NCBI RefSeq assembly: GCF_052115025.1
Contig: NZ_JBFRFW010000003.1
Location: 310,001-374,000 of the forward strand
Reading direction: 5' to 3'
Source: Bradyrhizobium_A sp052115025
GTDB taxonomy: Bacteria > Pseudomonadota > Alphaproteobacteria > Rhizobiales > Xanthobacteraceae
DNA length: 64,000 nucleotides
A program made the position numbers and the translations under genes. A model generated the notes under the pieces. The model searched no databases. It saw nothing but the letters and a program-made list of their open reading frames with translations, and was not told the origin of the DNA. Numbering within the stretch: the stretch's first letter is position 1; each line of letters opens with the position of its first letter. This document shows, in pieces, positions 33,682 through 41,447 of this stretch.

Positions 33682-34068
33682 TCAAGGGGAGGCTGCGGTG
33701 GCGCAGGCCCGAACCACCGCGGTGCCCATGCCGACCGGGTGGCCCAGGATGTCCGGCAGGGCCCGGCAACTGCCGCCGGTGCAGATCCGCCATTCGCCCG
33801 CCGCCCCGGAATTGCCCAGCACCAGTTCCGGTAGAGCCGCGACTTGCGGCGCCCAGCGCCACCAGCCGTCAACCAGATGCGCCTCCGGCGGCGGCTCCAT
33901 GCCGGCGCCGGAGCCTTTCACCCGCGCCGCGACGAGGCGCAGCGCGCCGCCGTCGATCCGCCAGTCCTCCTGCCAGTCGACCTTCTCGACCGAATGCGTC
34001 CACACCAGCGTGAAGACGGAGACCTGCAGCACCGCGGTGACACCGGCGGCGGCGAGGCAGAGACCCAA
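33682..34068 (-). CDS. DUF1850 domain protein of a TRAP-TAXI operon
   Basis: The 128-residue protein has an N-terminal hydrophobic segment or signal ('GLCLAAAGVTAVLQVSVFTLVWTHS' region, residues 2-26) and a DUF1850 core with 'HSVEKVDWQEDWRI', 'LRLVAARVKGSGAGMEPPPEA' and a C-terminal 'WRICTGGSCRAL'. DUF1850 genes commonly follow TAXI-type TRAP permease genes. The role is not known. It starts ten bases after the permease stop, so it is the third gene of the cassette SBP - permease - DUF1850. Confidence 0.85.
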   Translation of the reverse strand: MGLCLAAAGVTAVLQVSVFTLVWTHSVEKVDWQEDWRIDGGALRLVAARVKGSGAGMEPPPEAHLVDGWWRWAPQVAALPELVLGNSGAAGEWRICTGGSCRALPDILGHPVGMGTAVVRACATAASP

Positions 34069-34078
34069 TGCCGCCCCC

Positions 34079-36187
34079 TCAGGCCGCGACCGGCTCGGCG
34101 CTCTCGCGCTTGCGCCACTGCCAGGCGACGACCAGCGCGCCGATCACATAGCCGACGGCGTCACTGTAGGCGAACTCGCCGAACAGGCAGATCGCGGCAG
34201 CAAAAGCCACGACGCGTTCCAGCACCGACAGGCGAGTGAACAGGAAGCCGATTGCCACGATGCCGAACAAGCCGATCGCCGCCAGCGCCTTGACGGTGGC
34301 GTAGACCACCGCGCCGTAGAAGCCGAGCTGCAGCGCCATCGGGTCGCCGTCCTGCAGCATCAGCGCCGGCGAATACACCGCGATGAACGGGATGACGTAG
34401 CCTGCGAGCGCGATGCGCATCGCCTCCCAGCCGATCTTGTCGGGATTTTCCTTGGCGATCGGCGCCGCGGCCAGCGCAGCCAGCGCCACCGGCGGCGAGA
34501 GATCGGCCATGATGCCGTAGTAGAACGCGAACATATGGCTGACGATCAGCGGCACGCCGAGCTTGGCGAGCGCCGGCGCCGCCAGCGCCGCGGTGATGAT
34601 GTAGGTCGGGATGGTCGGGATGCCGGTGCCGAGCAGGATCGACAGGATCATGGTCAGCACCAGCGCCAGGAACAGGCTCTTGTCGCCGAGCCCGATCACC
34701 CAGCTGCCGAAAATGGTGCCGACCCCGGTCTGGGTCATCATGCCGATGATGGTGCCGACAATGGCGCAGGCGATGCCGACCGTGAGCGCCGCCTTGGAGC
34801 TGTCGGCAAGCGAATCGCGGCAGGACGCGAGCGTGGCGCGGCCGCCCTTCGTCACCAGGCAGGCCAGCACCAGCGCGCCGATCACTCCGGCGACAAGGCG
34901 GATGTCGAGCCCCTGCCGCAGCAGTGCGCCAACGACGAGCGCGAGCCCAACCCAGAAGATGCTGCGCAGCAGCTGGCCGGGCAGCCCGAGCGCGATGCTG
35001 GCGCCGAGGATCAGGCCGACGGTGAGCGACAGCCCCATGGTGCCGGCATAGAGCGGGGTGAAGCCCTCGAACAGCATGTAGACCAGCGCCGCCAGCGGCA
35101 GCACCAGGAACCACTTGTCGCGGAGCGCCTTCAGCACGCTCGGCATCTCCGAGCGCTTCATGCCCTCGAGGCCATGCTTGCCGGCTTCGAGATGCACCAT
35201 CCAGAACGCCGAGGCGAAATACAGGATCGCCGGGATCACCGCGGCCTTGACGATGACGGCGTATTCGACGCCGAGCGTCTCGGCCATGATGAAGGCGACC
35301 GCGCCCATCACCGGCGGCATGATCTGGCCGCCCATGGAGGCGGTGGCCTCGACGCCGGCGGCGAAGGCGCGGCGATAGCCGAAACGGATCATCAGCGGAA
35401 TGGTGAACTGGCCGACCGTCACGACATTGGCGACGCCCGAGCCCGAAATCGTGCCCATCATGCCGGAGGAGAACACCGCGACCTTGGCCGGGCCGCCGCG
35501 GGTGCCCCCGAACAGGCCCAGCGAGACATCGTTGAACAGCTGAATCATGCCGGCGCGCTCCAGGAACGAGCCGAACAGGATGAACAGGAAGATGTAGGTC
35601 GCCGAGACATAGATCGGCACGCCATAGAAGCCCTCGGTGCCGTAGGACAGGTGGCCGATGATCTGGTCGAAGCCGTAGCCACGGTGGTTGAGCGGCGACG
35701 GCAGGTACTGGCCGAAGAACCAGTACAACAGGCACGCGCCGCACATCAGCGGCAGCGCGAGGCCCATCATCCGCCGCGTCGCCTCGAAGATCAGGATCAC
35801 CAGCAACGAGCCGACGACGAGATCGAGCTGCGACGGATCGCCGTCGCGCAGGATCAACTCCTTGTAGAACAGCCACTGGTAGAGGCCGCAGAAGAAGCCG
35901 ACCGCCCCCACCAGCCAGCCGGCGGCGCGCCCGGCATTGCTCTTCGCCGTGTAGTTGCCGATCAGGCCAAAGGTCAGCAGCAGCAGGAAGCCGACATGAA
36001 CGCCGCGCACCACCTGGCTCGGCAGCACGTTCCAGGCGGCGATCACCAGCTGGAAGACGGCGAAGGCGATGCCGATGGCATAGGCGAGCCGCCCCCACCA
36101 GGTCGGGCCGAAGCCGTCGGGAAAGCCGTGCTCGAAATTGTCCAGCTCGACCTTCACCGGCCCGGCCGGTGCATGCGCGTCCGCCAT
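34079..36187 (-). CDS. TRAP transporter fused permease (TAXI type, DctQM fusion)
   Basis: The 702-residue protein has about 16 or more membrane helices. Fused TRAP permease motifs are 'FGSFLERAGMIQLFNDVSLG', 'GGPAKVAVFSSGMMGTISGS', 'GVANVVTVGQFTIPLM', 'MGGQIMPPVMGAVAFIMAE' and 'LGTGIPTIPTYIITAALA'. It joins the small (DctQ) and large (DctM) subunits in one chain, as is usual for the TAXI subfamily. It imports a carboxylate or amino acid with a sodium or proton gradient. The ATG at 36187 is chosen because the earlier open frame from 36262 runs through a 16-base-pair inverted repeat at 36199-36251 and adds residues unlike the family. Confidence 0.93.
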   Translation of the reverse strand: MADAHAPAGPVKVELDNFEHGFPDGFGPTWWGRLAYAIGIAFAVFQLVIAAWNVLPSQVVRGVHVGFLLLLTFGLIGNYTAKSNAGRAAGWLVGAVGFFCGLYQWLFYKELILRDGDPSQLDLVVGSLLVILIFEATRRMMGLALPLMCGACLLYWFFGQYLPSPLNHRGYGFDQIIGHLSYGTEGFYGVPIYVSATYIFLFILFGSFLERAGMIQLFNDVSLGLFGGTRGGPAKVAVFSSGMMGTISGSGVANVVTVGQFTIPLMIRFGYRRAFAAGVEATASMGGQIMPPVMGAVAFIMAETLGVEYAVIVKAAVIPAILYFASAFWMVHLEAGKHGLEGMKRSEMPSVLKALRDKWFLVLPLAALVYMLFEGFTPLYAGTMGLSLTVGLILGASIALGLPGQLLRSIFWVGLALVVGALLRQGLDIRLVAGVIGALVLACLVTKGGRATLASCRDSLADSSKAALTVGIACAIVGTIIGMMTQTGVGTIFGSWVIGLGDKSLFLALVLTMILSILLGTGIPTIPTYIITAALAAPALAKLGVPLIVSHMFAFYYGIMADLSPPVALAALAAAPIAKENPDKIGWEAMRIALAGYVIPFIAVYSPALMLQDGDPMALQLGFYGAVVYATVKALAAIGLFGIVAIGFLFTRLSVLERVVAFAAAICLFGEFAYSDAVGYVIGALVVAWQWRKRESAEPVAA

Positions 36188-36198
36188 CTCAGTGCCCC

Positions 36199-36251
36199 GC
36201 ATCCGAAGTTCGTGATACATCGCGGCGCACTCCTGCACGAACTTCGGATGC
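36199..36251. repeat. Inverted repeat just upstream of the TRAP permease start
   Basis: The 16-base arms at 36199-36214 (GCATCCGAAGTTCGTG) and 36236-36251 are perfect inverse copies with a 21-base loop. It lies 12 bases upstream of the permease ATG, within the transcript from the binding-protein gene. A stable RNA hairpin is expected there. Confidence 0.85.
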
Positions 36252-36275
36252 AAGAGGGGCACCGGTAGGTCTATG

Positions 36276-36360
36276 ATTCTAGTGCCGCTTTTCGATCTGA
36301 AGGTCCTGGGAGGAGCTTGCGGCCAGTGGTGCAGGAACTTCAGATCGGCGGCACTAGAAT
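36276..36360. repeat. Second long imperfect inverted repeat between TAXI receptor and permease
   Basis: The left arm 36276-36307 begins ATTCTAGTGCCGC, and the right arm 36332-36360 ends GCGGCACTAGAAT. About 28 base pairs match, with a four-base T insertion and one mismatch. It lies about 80 bases downstream of the binding-protein stop. Such hairpins often protect an upstream message from 3' decay or reduce read-through. Confidence 0.8.
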
Positions 36361-36442
36361 ATCCCCTGCCCTGAAAGCGCCGCGCCCCGTTGCCGGGGCG
36401 CGGCGGTCAGTCTGCCCGCTGACGCGGGCGTCATGGGCGCCC

Positions 36443-37390
36443 CTACTTGAGGACGCCCTTTTCCTTGTAGTAGCGGATCGCGCCGGGGTGCAGCGGCACC
36501 GGGCTGCCGCTCGCGGCGGTCTCGAGCTTGATCTCCTTGCCGGCGACATGGGCGTTGGCAAGCTCGGGCAGCCCTTCGAAAATGATCTTGGTCATCTGGT
36601 AGACGAGATCGTCGGACACCGCCGAGCTGGTGACGAGATAGTTGATCACCGCGGCGGACGGCACGTCGCTGTCCTGGCCGGTGTAGGTCTTGGCCGGGAT
36701 GGTCACGGCGACGAACGGCGGGCCGATCTTCTCGACCGTCTCCTTGGGGATCGCCACCACGTTGATCGCGGTCGAGTTGCTGAGGTCGCGCAGCGAAGCG
36801 ACGCCGAGGCCCGCCGACTGCAGCGTGGCGTCGAGCTGGCGATTCTTCATCAGGTCGACCGATTCGGCGAACGGCAGATATTCGACCTTGCCAAGCGTCT
36901 TGTAGCTCATGCCGGCGGCGGCGAGGATCGCGCGCGAATTCAGCTCAGTGCCTGATTTCGGCGCGCCGACCGAAAGACTGCGGCCCTTGATGTCGGCGAG
37001 GGTCTTGATGCCGCTGTCGGCGGTGGCGACGAGCTGGATGTAGTTGGGGTAGATCGCCGCGATGGTGCGCAGCTTGCCGAGCTTGGCCTTGAAACCCGCC
37101 TCCTCGTCGCCATCCCATGCCGCCTTCAGCGTGTCGCCGAGGGTGAAGGCGATCTCGCCACCGCCGCGCTCGATCAGAATGACGTTCTCGACCGACGCCT
37201 TGGTCGCCTGCACCTGCGTCTTCACGTTCGGGATCTTGTCGCCGAAGATCTTTCCGATCGCGACGCCGAGCGGATAGTAGACGCCGGAGGTGCCGCCGGT
37301 CAGCACGTTGATGAACTGCTGCGCGGACGCGGCCTGCGCCGACATCAGCAGCACGGCGGCCGCCGTCGCGGCGAGCCATTTCGATGGCAT
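36443..37390 (-). CDS. TAXI family TRAP transporter solute-binding protein
   Basis: The 315-residue protein has a signal peptide ending near 'AQAASA' and the TAXI core: 'INVLTGGTSGVYYPLGVAIG', 'GEIAFTLGDTLKAAWDGD', 'LRTIAAIYPNYIQLVATADS', 'GRSLSVGAPKSGTELNSRAI' and 'LHPGAIRYYKEKGV'. TAXI proteins are the periplasmic receptors of fused-permease TRAP importers. Ligands include glutamate, 2-oxoglutarate and other small acids, and the ligand here is unknown. It is the first gene of the cassette. Two inverted repeats separate it from the permease gene. Confidence 0.94.
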   Translation of the reverse strand: MPSKWLAATAAAVLLMSAQAASAQQFINVLTGGTSGVYYPLGVAIGKIFGDKIPNVKTQVQATKASVENVILIERGGGEIAFTLGDTLKAAWDGDEEAGFKAKLGKLRTIAAIYPNYIQLVATADSGIKTLADIKGRSLSVGAPKSGTELNSRAILAAAGMSYKTLGKVEYLPFAESVDLMKNRQLDATLQSAGLGVASLRDLSNSTAINVVAIPKETVEKIGPPFVAVTIPAKTYTGQDSDVPSAAVINYLVTSSAVSDDLVYQMTKIIFEGLPELANAHVAGKEIKLETAASGSPVPLHPGAIRYYKEKGVLK

Positions 37391-37561
37391 GTGATTTTGC
37401 TCCCCAGTCACGGGGCGCAAGCCTAGCGGAAGAGGCCACCTGGTTGACATATGCACGGTCTGCGGCAGGACGCCGCACGCGCGCCGGCAGCAGATTGGCG
37501 GGAGCGCTGCAACCAGCGCACGTCACCGCACGACTTCAGAGAGCGATGGTTCAGCGGAAGG

Positions 37562-38059
37562 TTATTCGAACTTCATGTCGATGCAGCGCTGCACGTCCGG
37601 CTGGTTGCCGCCGATGGCAACCGTGAAGCACGCTTTCGCCGCCAGCTTGGTGTTGTCGCTGGCCCACATCACATAGCCGCCCGGGCCGAAGAACGAGTTG
37701 GTGTTGGGGCCTTCGGTCTCGGCGCCGTCGAAGGAGTAGCTGGAATCGGTCGTGAAGATCCGCTCCTTCTTCTGGCAGTTGCCGCCCTCGGTCTGGATCT
37801 GGATGAAATCCTTGTTGTCCTTGGTGACGATGATCGAAGCCGCGCAGCGGAAATATTCCGATGTCCTGGTGTTGAAGATGTAGGCAAAGGAGCGGCAGGT
37901 CGAGGTCTGCAGCTTGCCGGCGCTGAGGCCGCGGCCGCAGGAGATACGCTGGTTGCTGCTCAGGCGGATATCATCCGCGGCGACCGCCACCGAGACCGAC
38001 GCGGCAGCCAGGCACGCCACGGACACGGCAAGCGACAGGGTTTTCAGAGATACGGACAT
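37562..38059 (-). CDS. Secreted cysteine-rich hypothetical protein
   Basis: The 165-residue protein has a signal peptide (cleavage near 'SVAVA', residue 27). The mature part has six cysteines, in 'RISCGRG', 'STCRSF', 'FRCAAS', 'GNCQKK', 'KACFTV' and 'QRCIDM', which could form three disulfides. No family is recognised. It contains aromatic and glycine-rich strands that suggest a small beta fold. The ATG at 38059 is chosen over one 11 codons upstream because it starts the signal peptide. It stands alone on the minus strand, divergent from the DUF1330 gene. Confidence 0.72.
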   Translation of the reverse strand: MSVSLKTLSLAVSVACLAAASVSVAVAADDIRLSSNQRISCGRGLSAGKLQTSTCRSFAYIFNTRTSEYFRCAASIIVTKDNKDFIQIQTEGGNCQKKERIFTTDSSYSFDGAETEGPNTNSFFGPGGYVMWASDNTKLAAKACFTVAIGGNQPDVQRCIDMKFE

Positions 38060-38188
38060 CCACCAGCTCCCAAGGCTCGTCAGCGGCGGCACGATAGCGG
38101 GACGGGCACCGAAGAGATAGCGGGAAATTCGTCGGTCGCCACGCTAGGATCGGTGGGCAACAACAATACGAACCGGGAGACCAGCACG

Positions 38189-38605
38189 ATGAGCGGCCAT
38201 ATCGACCCGACCAAGGAACGCTATCAACTGTTCAGGGAGCTGCCACGCACGGGGCCGATTCATATGCTCAACCTGGTGCGCTTCCGCACTGAAGCCGCCT
38301 ATCCCGACGGCCGCAAGGCCACTGGCGCCGAAGCCTACGCCGCTTATGGCCTCGACAGCGGCCCGGTGTTCAAGCGGCTCGGCGGCAGCATCGTCTGGCG
38401 CGGCACCTTCCAGTTCACCCTGATCGGGCCGGCCGAGGAGCGCTGGGACGAGGTGTTCATCGCCCAGTATCCCAGCGCGGAAGCCTTCATCGAGATGCTG
38501 CGCGATCCGGTCTACCGCGAGGCGGTGAAGCATCGCCAGGCCGCGGTGGAGGACTCCCGGCTGATCCGCCTCAGTCCGGCCGAAACCGGCACGCATTTCG
38601 GCTAG
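38189..38605 (+). CDS. DUF1330 family protein
   Basis: The 138-residue protein has the DUF1330 (alpha-beta ferredoxin-like dimeric barrel) pattern, with 'GPIHMLNLVRFRTEAAY', 'GAEAYAAYGLDSGPVFKRLG' and 'FIAQYPSAEAFIEMLRDPVY'. Members are small cytosolic proteins of unknown activity. The ATG at 38189 has GGGAGA about ten bases upstream. It converges closely (25 bases) on the hydroxyacid dehydrogenase gene. Confidence 0.86.
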   Translation: MSGHIDPTKERYQLFRELPRTGPIHMLNLVRFRTEAAYPDGRKATGAEAYAAYGLDSGPVFKRLGGSIVWRGTFQFTLIGPAEERWDEVFIAQYPSAEAFIEMLRDPVYREAVKHRQAAVEDSRLIRLSPAETGTHFG

Positions 38606-38630
38606 GTTGGTGCGCTCCTGGTCCGCGCGG

Positions 38631-39620
38631 TCACGCCCGCGCGGCGGGCGCGCGCGACCATGCGGCCGCATTGACCGCGCCGTCGGGAATTGCACCGCGC
38701 AGGATCGCCTCGACCTGCCGCACGGTGTCGAACGCCTGCGCCTCGGCGGCCTGCGGTGTCAGCCCGCCGATATGGGGCGTCGCGATCACGTTCGGGCAGG
38801 CGGCGAGCACGGGCGACGGCATCTGGTCGGGTGCGCGGCCAACATCCATCGCCGCACCCGCGATGCGTCCCTCGCGCAGCGCCGCGGCGAGCGCTGTTTC
38901 ATCCACCAGTTCGCCGCGTGACAGGTTGACGAGGCAGGCCTCGGGGCGCATCCGCGCCAGCGCCGCCGCGTCGATCATGTTGGCGGTCTCGGGCGTGGCG
39001 ACCGCGAGGCAGATCACATAGTCCGAGCGCGCCAGCAACTCGGCCAGCGCGACGTGCGCGACCGCAGGATCGTCGATCCGCGCGTAGGGATCGGTGACAA
39101 GCACGCGCAGGCCGAGTGCGCGGAGCAGCGGCGCCAGGCGGCGCGCGATCGCGCCATAGCCGATCAGGCCTGCGGTGGCGCCGGCGAGCTCGCGGCCCAT
39201 GCGGACCTCCGGGGACCGGCCGGCCTGATAGTCCGCGGTGGCGCGCGAGATGCCGCGCGACAGATCGACCAGGAAGCCAACGGCAAGCTCGGCCACCGCG
39301 GTCATGAAGCCGGGATTGGCCCGCGTCACCAGCACGCCGGCGGCGCTCGCGGCCGCGACATCGATGTTGCGGATATCCACCGCGACACGCAGCACGGCGC
39401 GCAGCGCCGGCAACTGCTGGAAGGACATGGCGGGGATCGCGGTGGCGCGGTCCGCGACAATGAGGTCGACACCGTCGGCCGCGGCGATCAATCCCGCCGG
39501 ATCGAGCGGCTGCTCGCCCTCGTGCAGGCGCACCTCCGCGAACGCGCGCAACGCCGCGAGCGCCGGCTCGCCATAGTACTGCCGGCGCGCCTGCGGCGTG
39601 TGGGTGAGAAGCAGTTTCAC
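38631..39620 (-). CDS. D-isomer-specific 2-hydroxyacid dehydrogenase family protein
   Basis: The 329-residue protein has the two-domain fold of D-2-hydroxyacid dehydrogenases. The Rossmann site reads 'AGLIGYGAIARRLAPLLRAL' with a cofactor-specificity aspartate in 'VLVTDPYA'. The signature 'CLVNLSRGELVDETALAAAL' holds the substrate-binding arginine, and 'ATPHIGGLTPQA' holds the catalytic histidine. The substrate is unknown; the phosphoglycerate dehydrogenase group is nearest in pattern. The start codon is GTG at 39620. The gene stands alone. Confidence 0.9.
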   Translation of the reverse strand: MKLLLTHTPQARRQYYGEPALAALRAFAEVRLHEGEQPLDPAGLIAAADGVDLIVADRATAIPAMSFQQLPALRAVLRVAVDIRNIDVAAASAAGVLVTRANPGFMTAVAELAVGFLVDLSRGISRATADYQAGRSPEVRMGRELAGATAGLIGYGAIARRLAPLLRALGLRVLVTDPYARIDDPAVAHVALAELLARSDYVICLAVATPETANMIDAAALARMRPEACLVNLSRGELVDETALAAALREGRIAGAAMDVGRAPDQMPSPVLAACPNVIATPHIGGLTPQAAEAQAFDTVRQVEAILRGAIPDGAVNAAAWSRAPAARA

Positions 39621-39741
39621 ACAGGACCTCGGGGACCGCCGACCGACTCACGGCCGCTTGTGAGGCCGCACCTTAGGAGACGACGACAGCCGCCAGCAAG
39701 CAACACCGCGACTCCCGACGGCGCCCCGCGACGACGCCTTC

Positions 39742-39969
39742 TTACTCCCGAGGGTCGCGGGTCGGTTCGCTCGGGCCGCGCTGCAGCGGCGGATGCGGAC
39801 GGGCGAGCCCGGTCACGCCGGGCGGCTGTTCAGTAGAGGCGGTCCGCACCTCGACGCGGTTCAGCGTGGTGATGAGCGCGAGCGCGACAATCGCCACCAT
39901 CAGGATGGCGAAGGCCATGATGGTCAGATGGGCATTGCCGAGGTTGGGCGGTCCGGGATCCTGGGTCAT
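39742..39969 (-). CDS. Small single-helix membrane protein (paralogue 1)
   Basis: The 75-residue protein begins 'MTQDPGPPNLGNAHLTIMAF', has one membrane helix (about 15-36) and then 'RVEVRTASTEQPP', followed by a proline-rich tail. The motif 'RTAxxEQP' after the helix also occurs in the next upstream gene (39992-40219), which is likewise 75 residues long. The function is unknown. It lies 22 bases downstream of that gene on the same strand. Confidence 0.65.
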   Translation of the reverse strand: MTQDPGPPNLGNAHLTIMAFAILMVAIVALALITTLNRVEVRTASTEQPPGVTGLARPHPPLQRGPSEPTRDPRE

Positions 39970-39991
39970 CGGACGGCTCCCTGTCTCGATC

Positions 39992-40219
39992 TCACCAGTG
40001 GGCCGGCTGTTCGCTTTCGGCTGTCCGGATCGGCACGATCACAAAACCGCGATTGGTCACGACCAGCGCCACCGCCACCAGCGCCAGAAGCGCGATCGCC
40101 GCGGCGAGATCGAGGTAGCGGGGATCGCGCAGATGGTTGTTGATGTCATCGTCCGTGACGATGCACTCCTCTGCGGAAGCAGGGGGGCAACGCACGGGCG
40201 GCGGACCGGGTTCCGTCAT
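39992..40219 (-). CDS. Small single-helix membrane protein (paralogue 2)
   Basis: The 75-residue protein starts 'MTEPGPPPVRCPPAS', has 'DDDINNHLRDPRYLDLAAAI', one membrane helix (about 37-54) and ends 'VIVPIRTAESEQPAHW'. The post-helix 'RTAxxEQP' motif matches the downstream gene, so the two look like diverged paralogues. The ATG at 40219 is chosen over an upstream frame start at 40276. It lies 64 bases after the PAS protein gene on the same strand. Confidence 0.62.
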   Translation of the reverse strand: MTEPGPPPVRCPPASAEECIVTDDDINNHLRDPRYLDLAAAIALLALVAVALVVTNRGFVIVPIRTAESEQPAHW

Positions 40220-40283
40220 GGCCGACAGACGCGCCGGAACCGCCCTGCGCAAGACGCAGGCGCCGCGGCGCAACACGCGGCAG

Positions 40284-40901
40284 CTAGTCGAGCCGCCGGC
40301 GCGGCAGGGTGGTGAGCCCCTCGAACCGGCGCGCGTCGAGCGCCTCCGGCCCGGTGTAGGCGAACGATTCTTCGCCGCTCTGCACCTCGAGGATAGTGCC
40401 GGGAAAGCGCACCGCCCGTTGCTTGTCGTCGAGCATCACCCGGCCGACCGCCAACACATTCTTGAGCTCGCCGTCGGGCTGCACCACGCGGTAGGTGGCG
40501 CGGTAGGCGCCGCCCAGCCGCCGCGCCTGCTCGATCAGCCTCTGGACATCGCCGACGTCCTCCGGGGCGATGCGCGGCAGAAACGCCTGCGCCGTGGTTC
40601 CCGCCTCCGCCTCGGCGACGGGAATGCCGAACAGACGCGCGACCTCAGCATCGGCATAGATACGATCGGCCACCAGATCCCAGTCCCATGCGCCGACAAT
40701 CTGGAAGGTTTCGGCGCCGAAGCCCTTGCGCTCGGGCTCCGGCATGATTGCAGCCTCGCCGAAATCCGGCCCTGTCTCGATCAGCTCGAGCAGCGCCATC
40801 GTCAACAGCTGCTTGAGGAAGCCGTGGTTGAGCTGGGAAGCCAGCACGATCGCCGCCTGGATATGGTCCCCGAGCGCCTCGATCCGATCCCTGTCCGACA
40901 T
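40284..40901 (-). CDS. PAS domain protein without output domain
   Basis: The 205-residue protein has an N-terminal helical part (about 1-60) and a PAS domain (about 65-185) with 'GAWDWDLVADRIYADAEVAR', 'FLPRIAPEDVGDVQRLIEQA' and 'YRATYRVVQPDGELKNVLAV'. There is no kinase, cyclase or helix-turn-helix part, so it must act through a partner. The second of two close ATGs (40901) has GGGGAG six bases upstream, while the first (40907) has it directly adjacent, so 40901 is the better start. Two small membrane protein genes follow and may be its partners. Confidence 0.82.
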   Translation of the reverse strand: MSDRDRIEALGDHIQAAIVLASQLNHGFLKQLLTMALLELIETGPDFGEAAIMPEPERKGFGAETFQIVGAWDWDLVADRIYADAEVARLFGIPVAEAEAGTTAQAFLPRIAPEDVGDVQRLIEQARRLGGAYRATYRVVQPDGELKNVLAVGRVMLDDKQRAVRFPGTILEVQSGEESFAYTGPEALDARRFEGLTTLPRRRLD

Positions 40902-41447
40902 CCCCATCTCCCCGACTTGCCCCGCGCCACCGTCCGCTCACCCAAACCGGACGACCGCACTTCCATGACGTTTCCTCGATGCTACCCGTGCAGGATCATA
41001 CGGCCACCCGATCGGCAGACCCCGCCCATGGCGGAAGCTGCCGCAACGCAGCACGACGGAACGGATACAACCTGCGGCCAACAGGACTGCCACACCCGAA
41101 TGGAGGCCAGATCACAGCGCAAACAACGAGATATCAACACGATGATTCTTCTTGGTCTTGCTCACCTCAATGCCTCACGTGCAATGGATCAAAACAGAGC
41201 AAGGTCATGAAAAACCCGAGGGTCAGTCGCAGCGATAATACATCCGCGGCCTCGAATATCCCCGGGGATCATTTTTATACCGCTCATCTGATCGCTTTTC
41301 GAGCACTTTGTTCCGATGCTTCACGGCGATGACGTCGCATCGATCGATCGGAACCCTACTGGGGCACCGCAGCCGCACCGGGAATCGTCTCGCGTGCAAC
41401 ATCATGCGTGACACCGCGGCCGATCACGACCGCCGTCACAGGCGCGA
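40902..41447. other. Gene-poor stretch between the PAS gene and the amidase gene
   Basis: These 546 bases hold no recognised gene. They are more A+T-rich than their surroundings, especially 41140-41330. A minus-strand frame at 41223-41405 could encode about 60 residues ending in an arginine- and tyrosine-rich tail with one cysteine. It lacks a good ribosome-binding site, so I do not call it. No repeat or strong hairpin stands out. Confidence 0.5.

Noticed and set aside
33569..36268. An 899-residue plus-strand frame opposite the TRAP permease
   Set aside because: It is the mirror of the permease codons, with histidine-, arginine- and glutamine-rich sequence and no recognisable fold. The minus-strand gene is clear.
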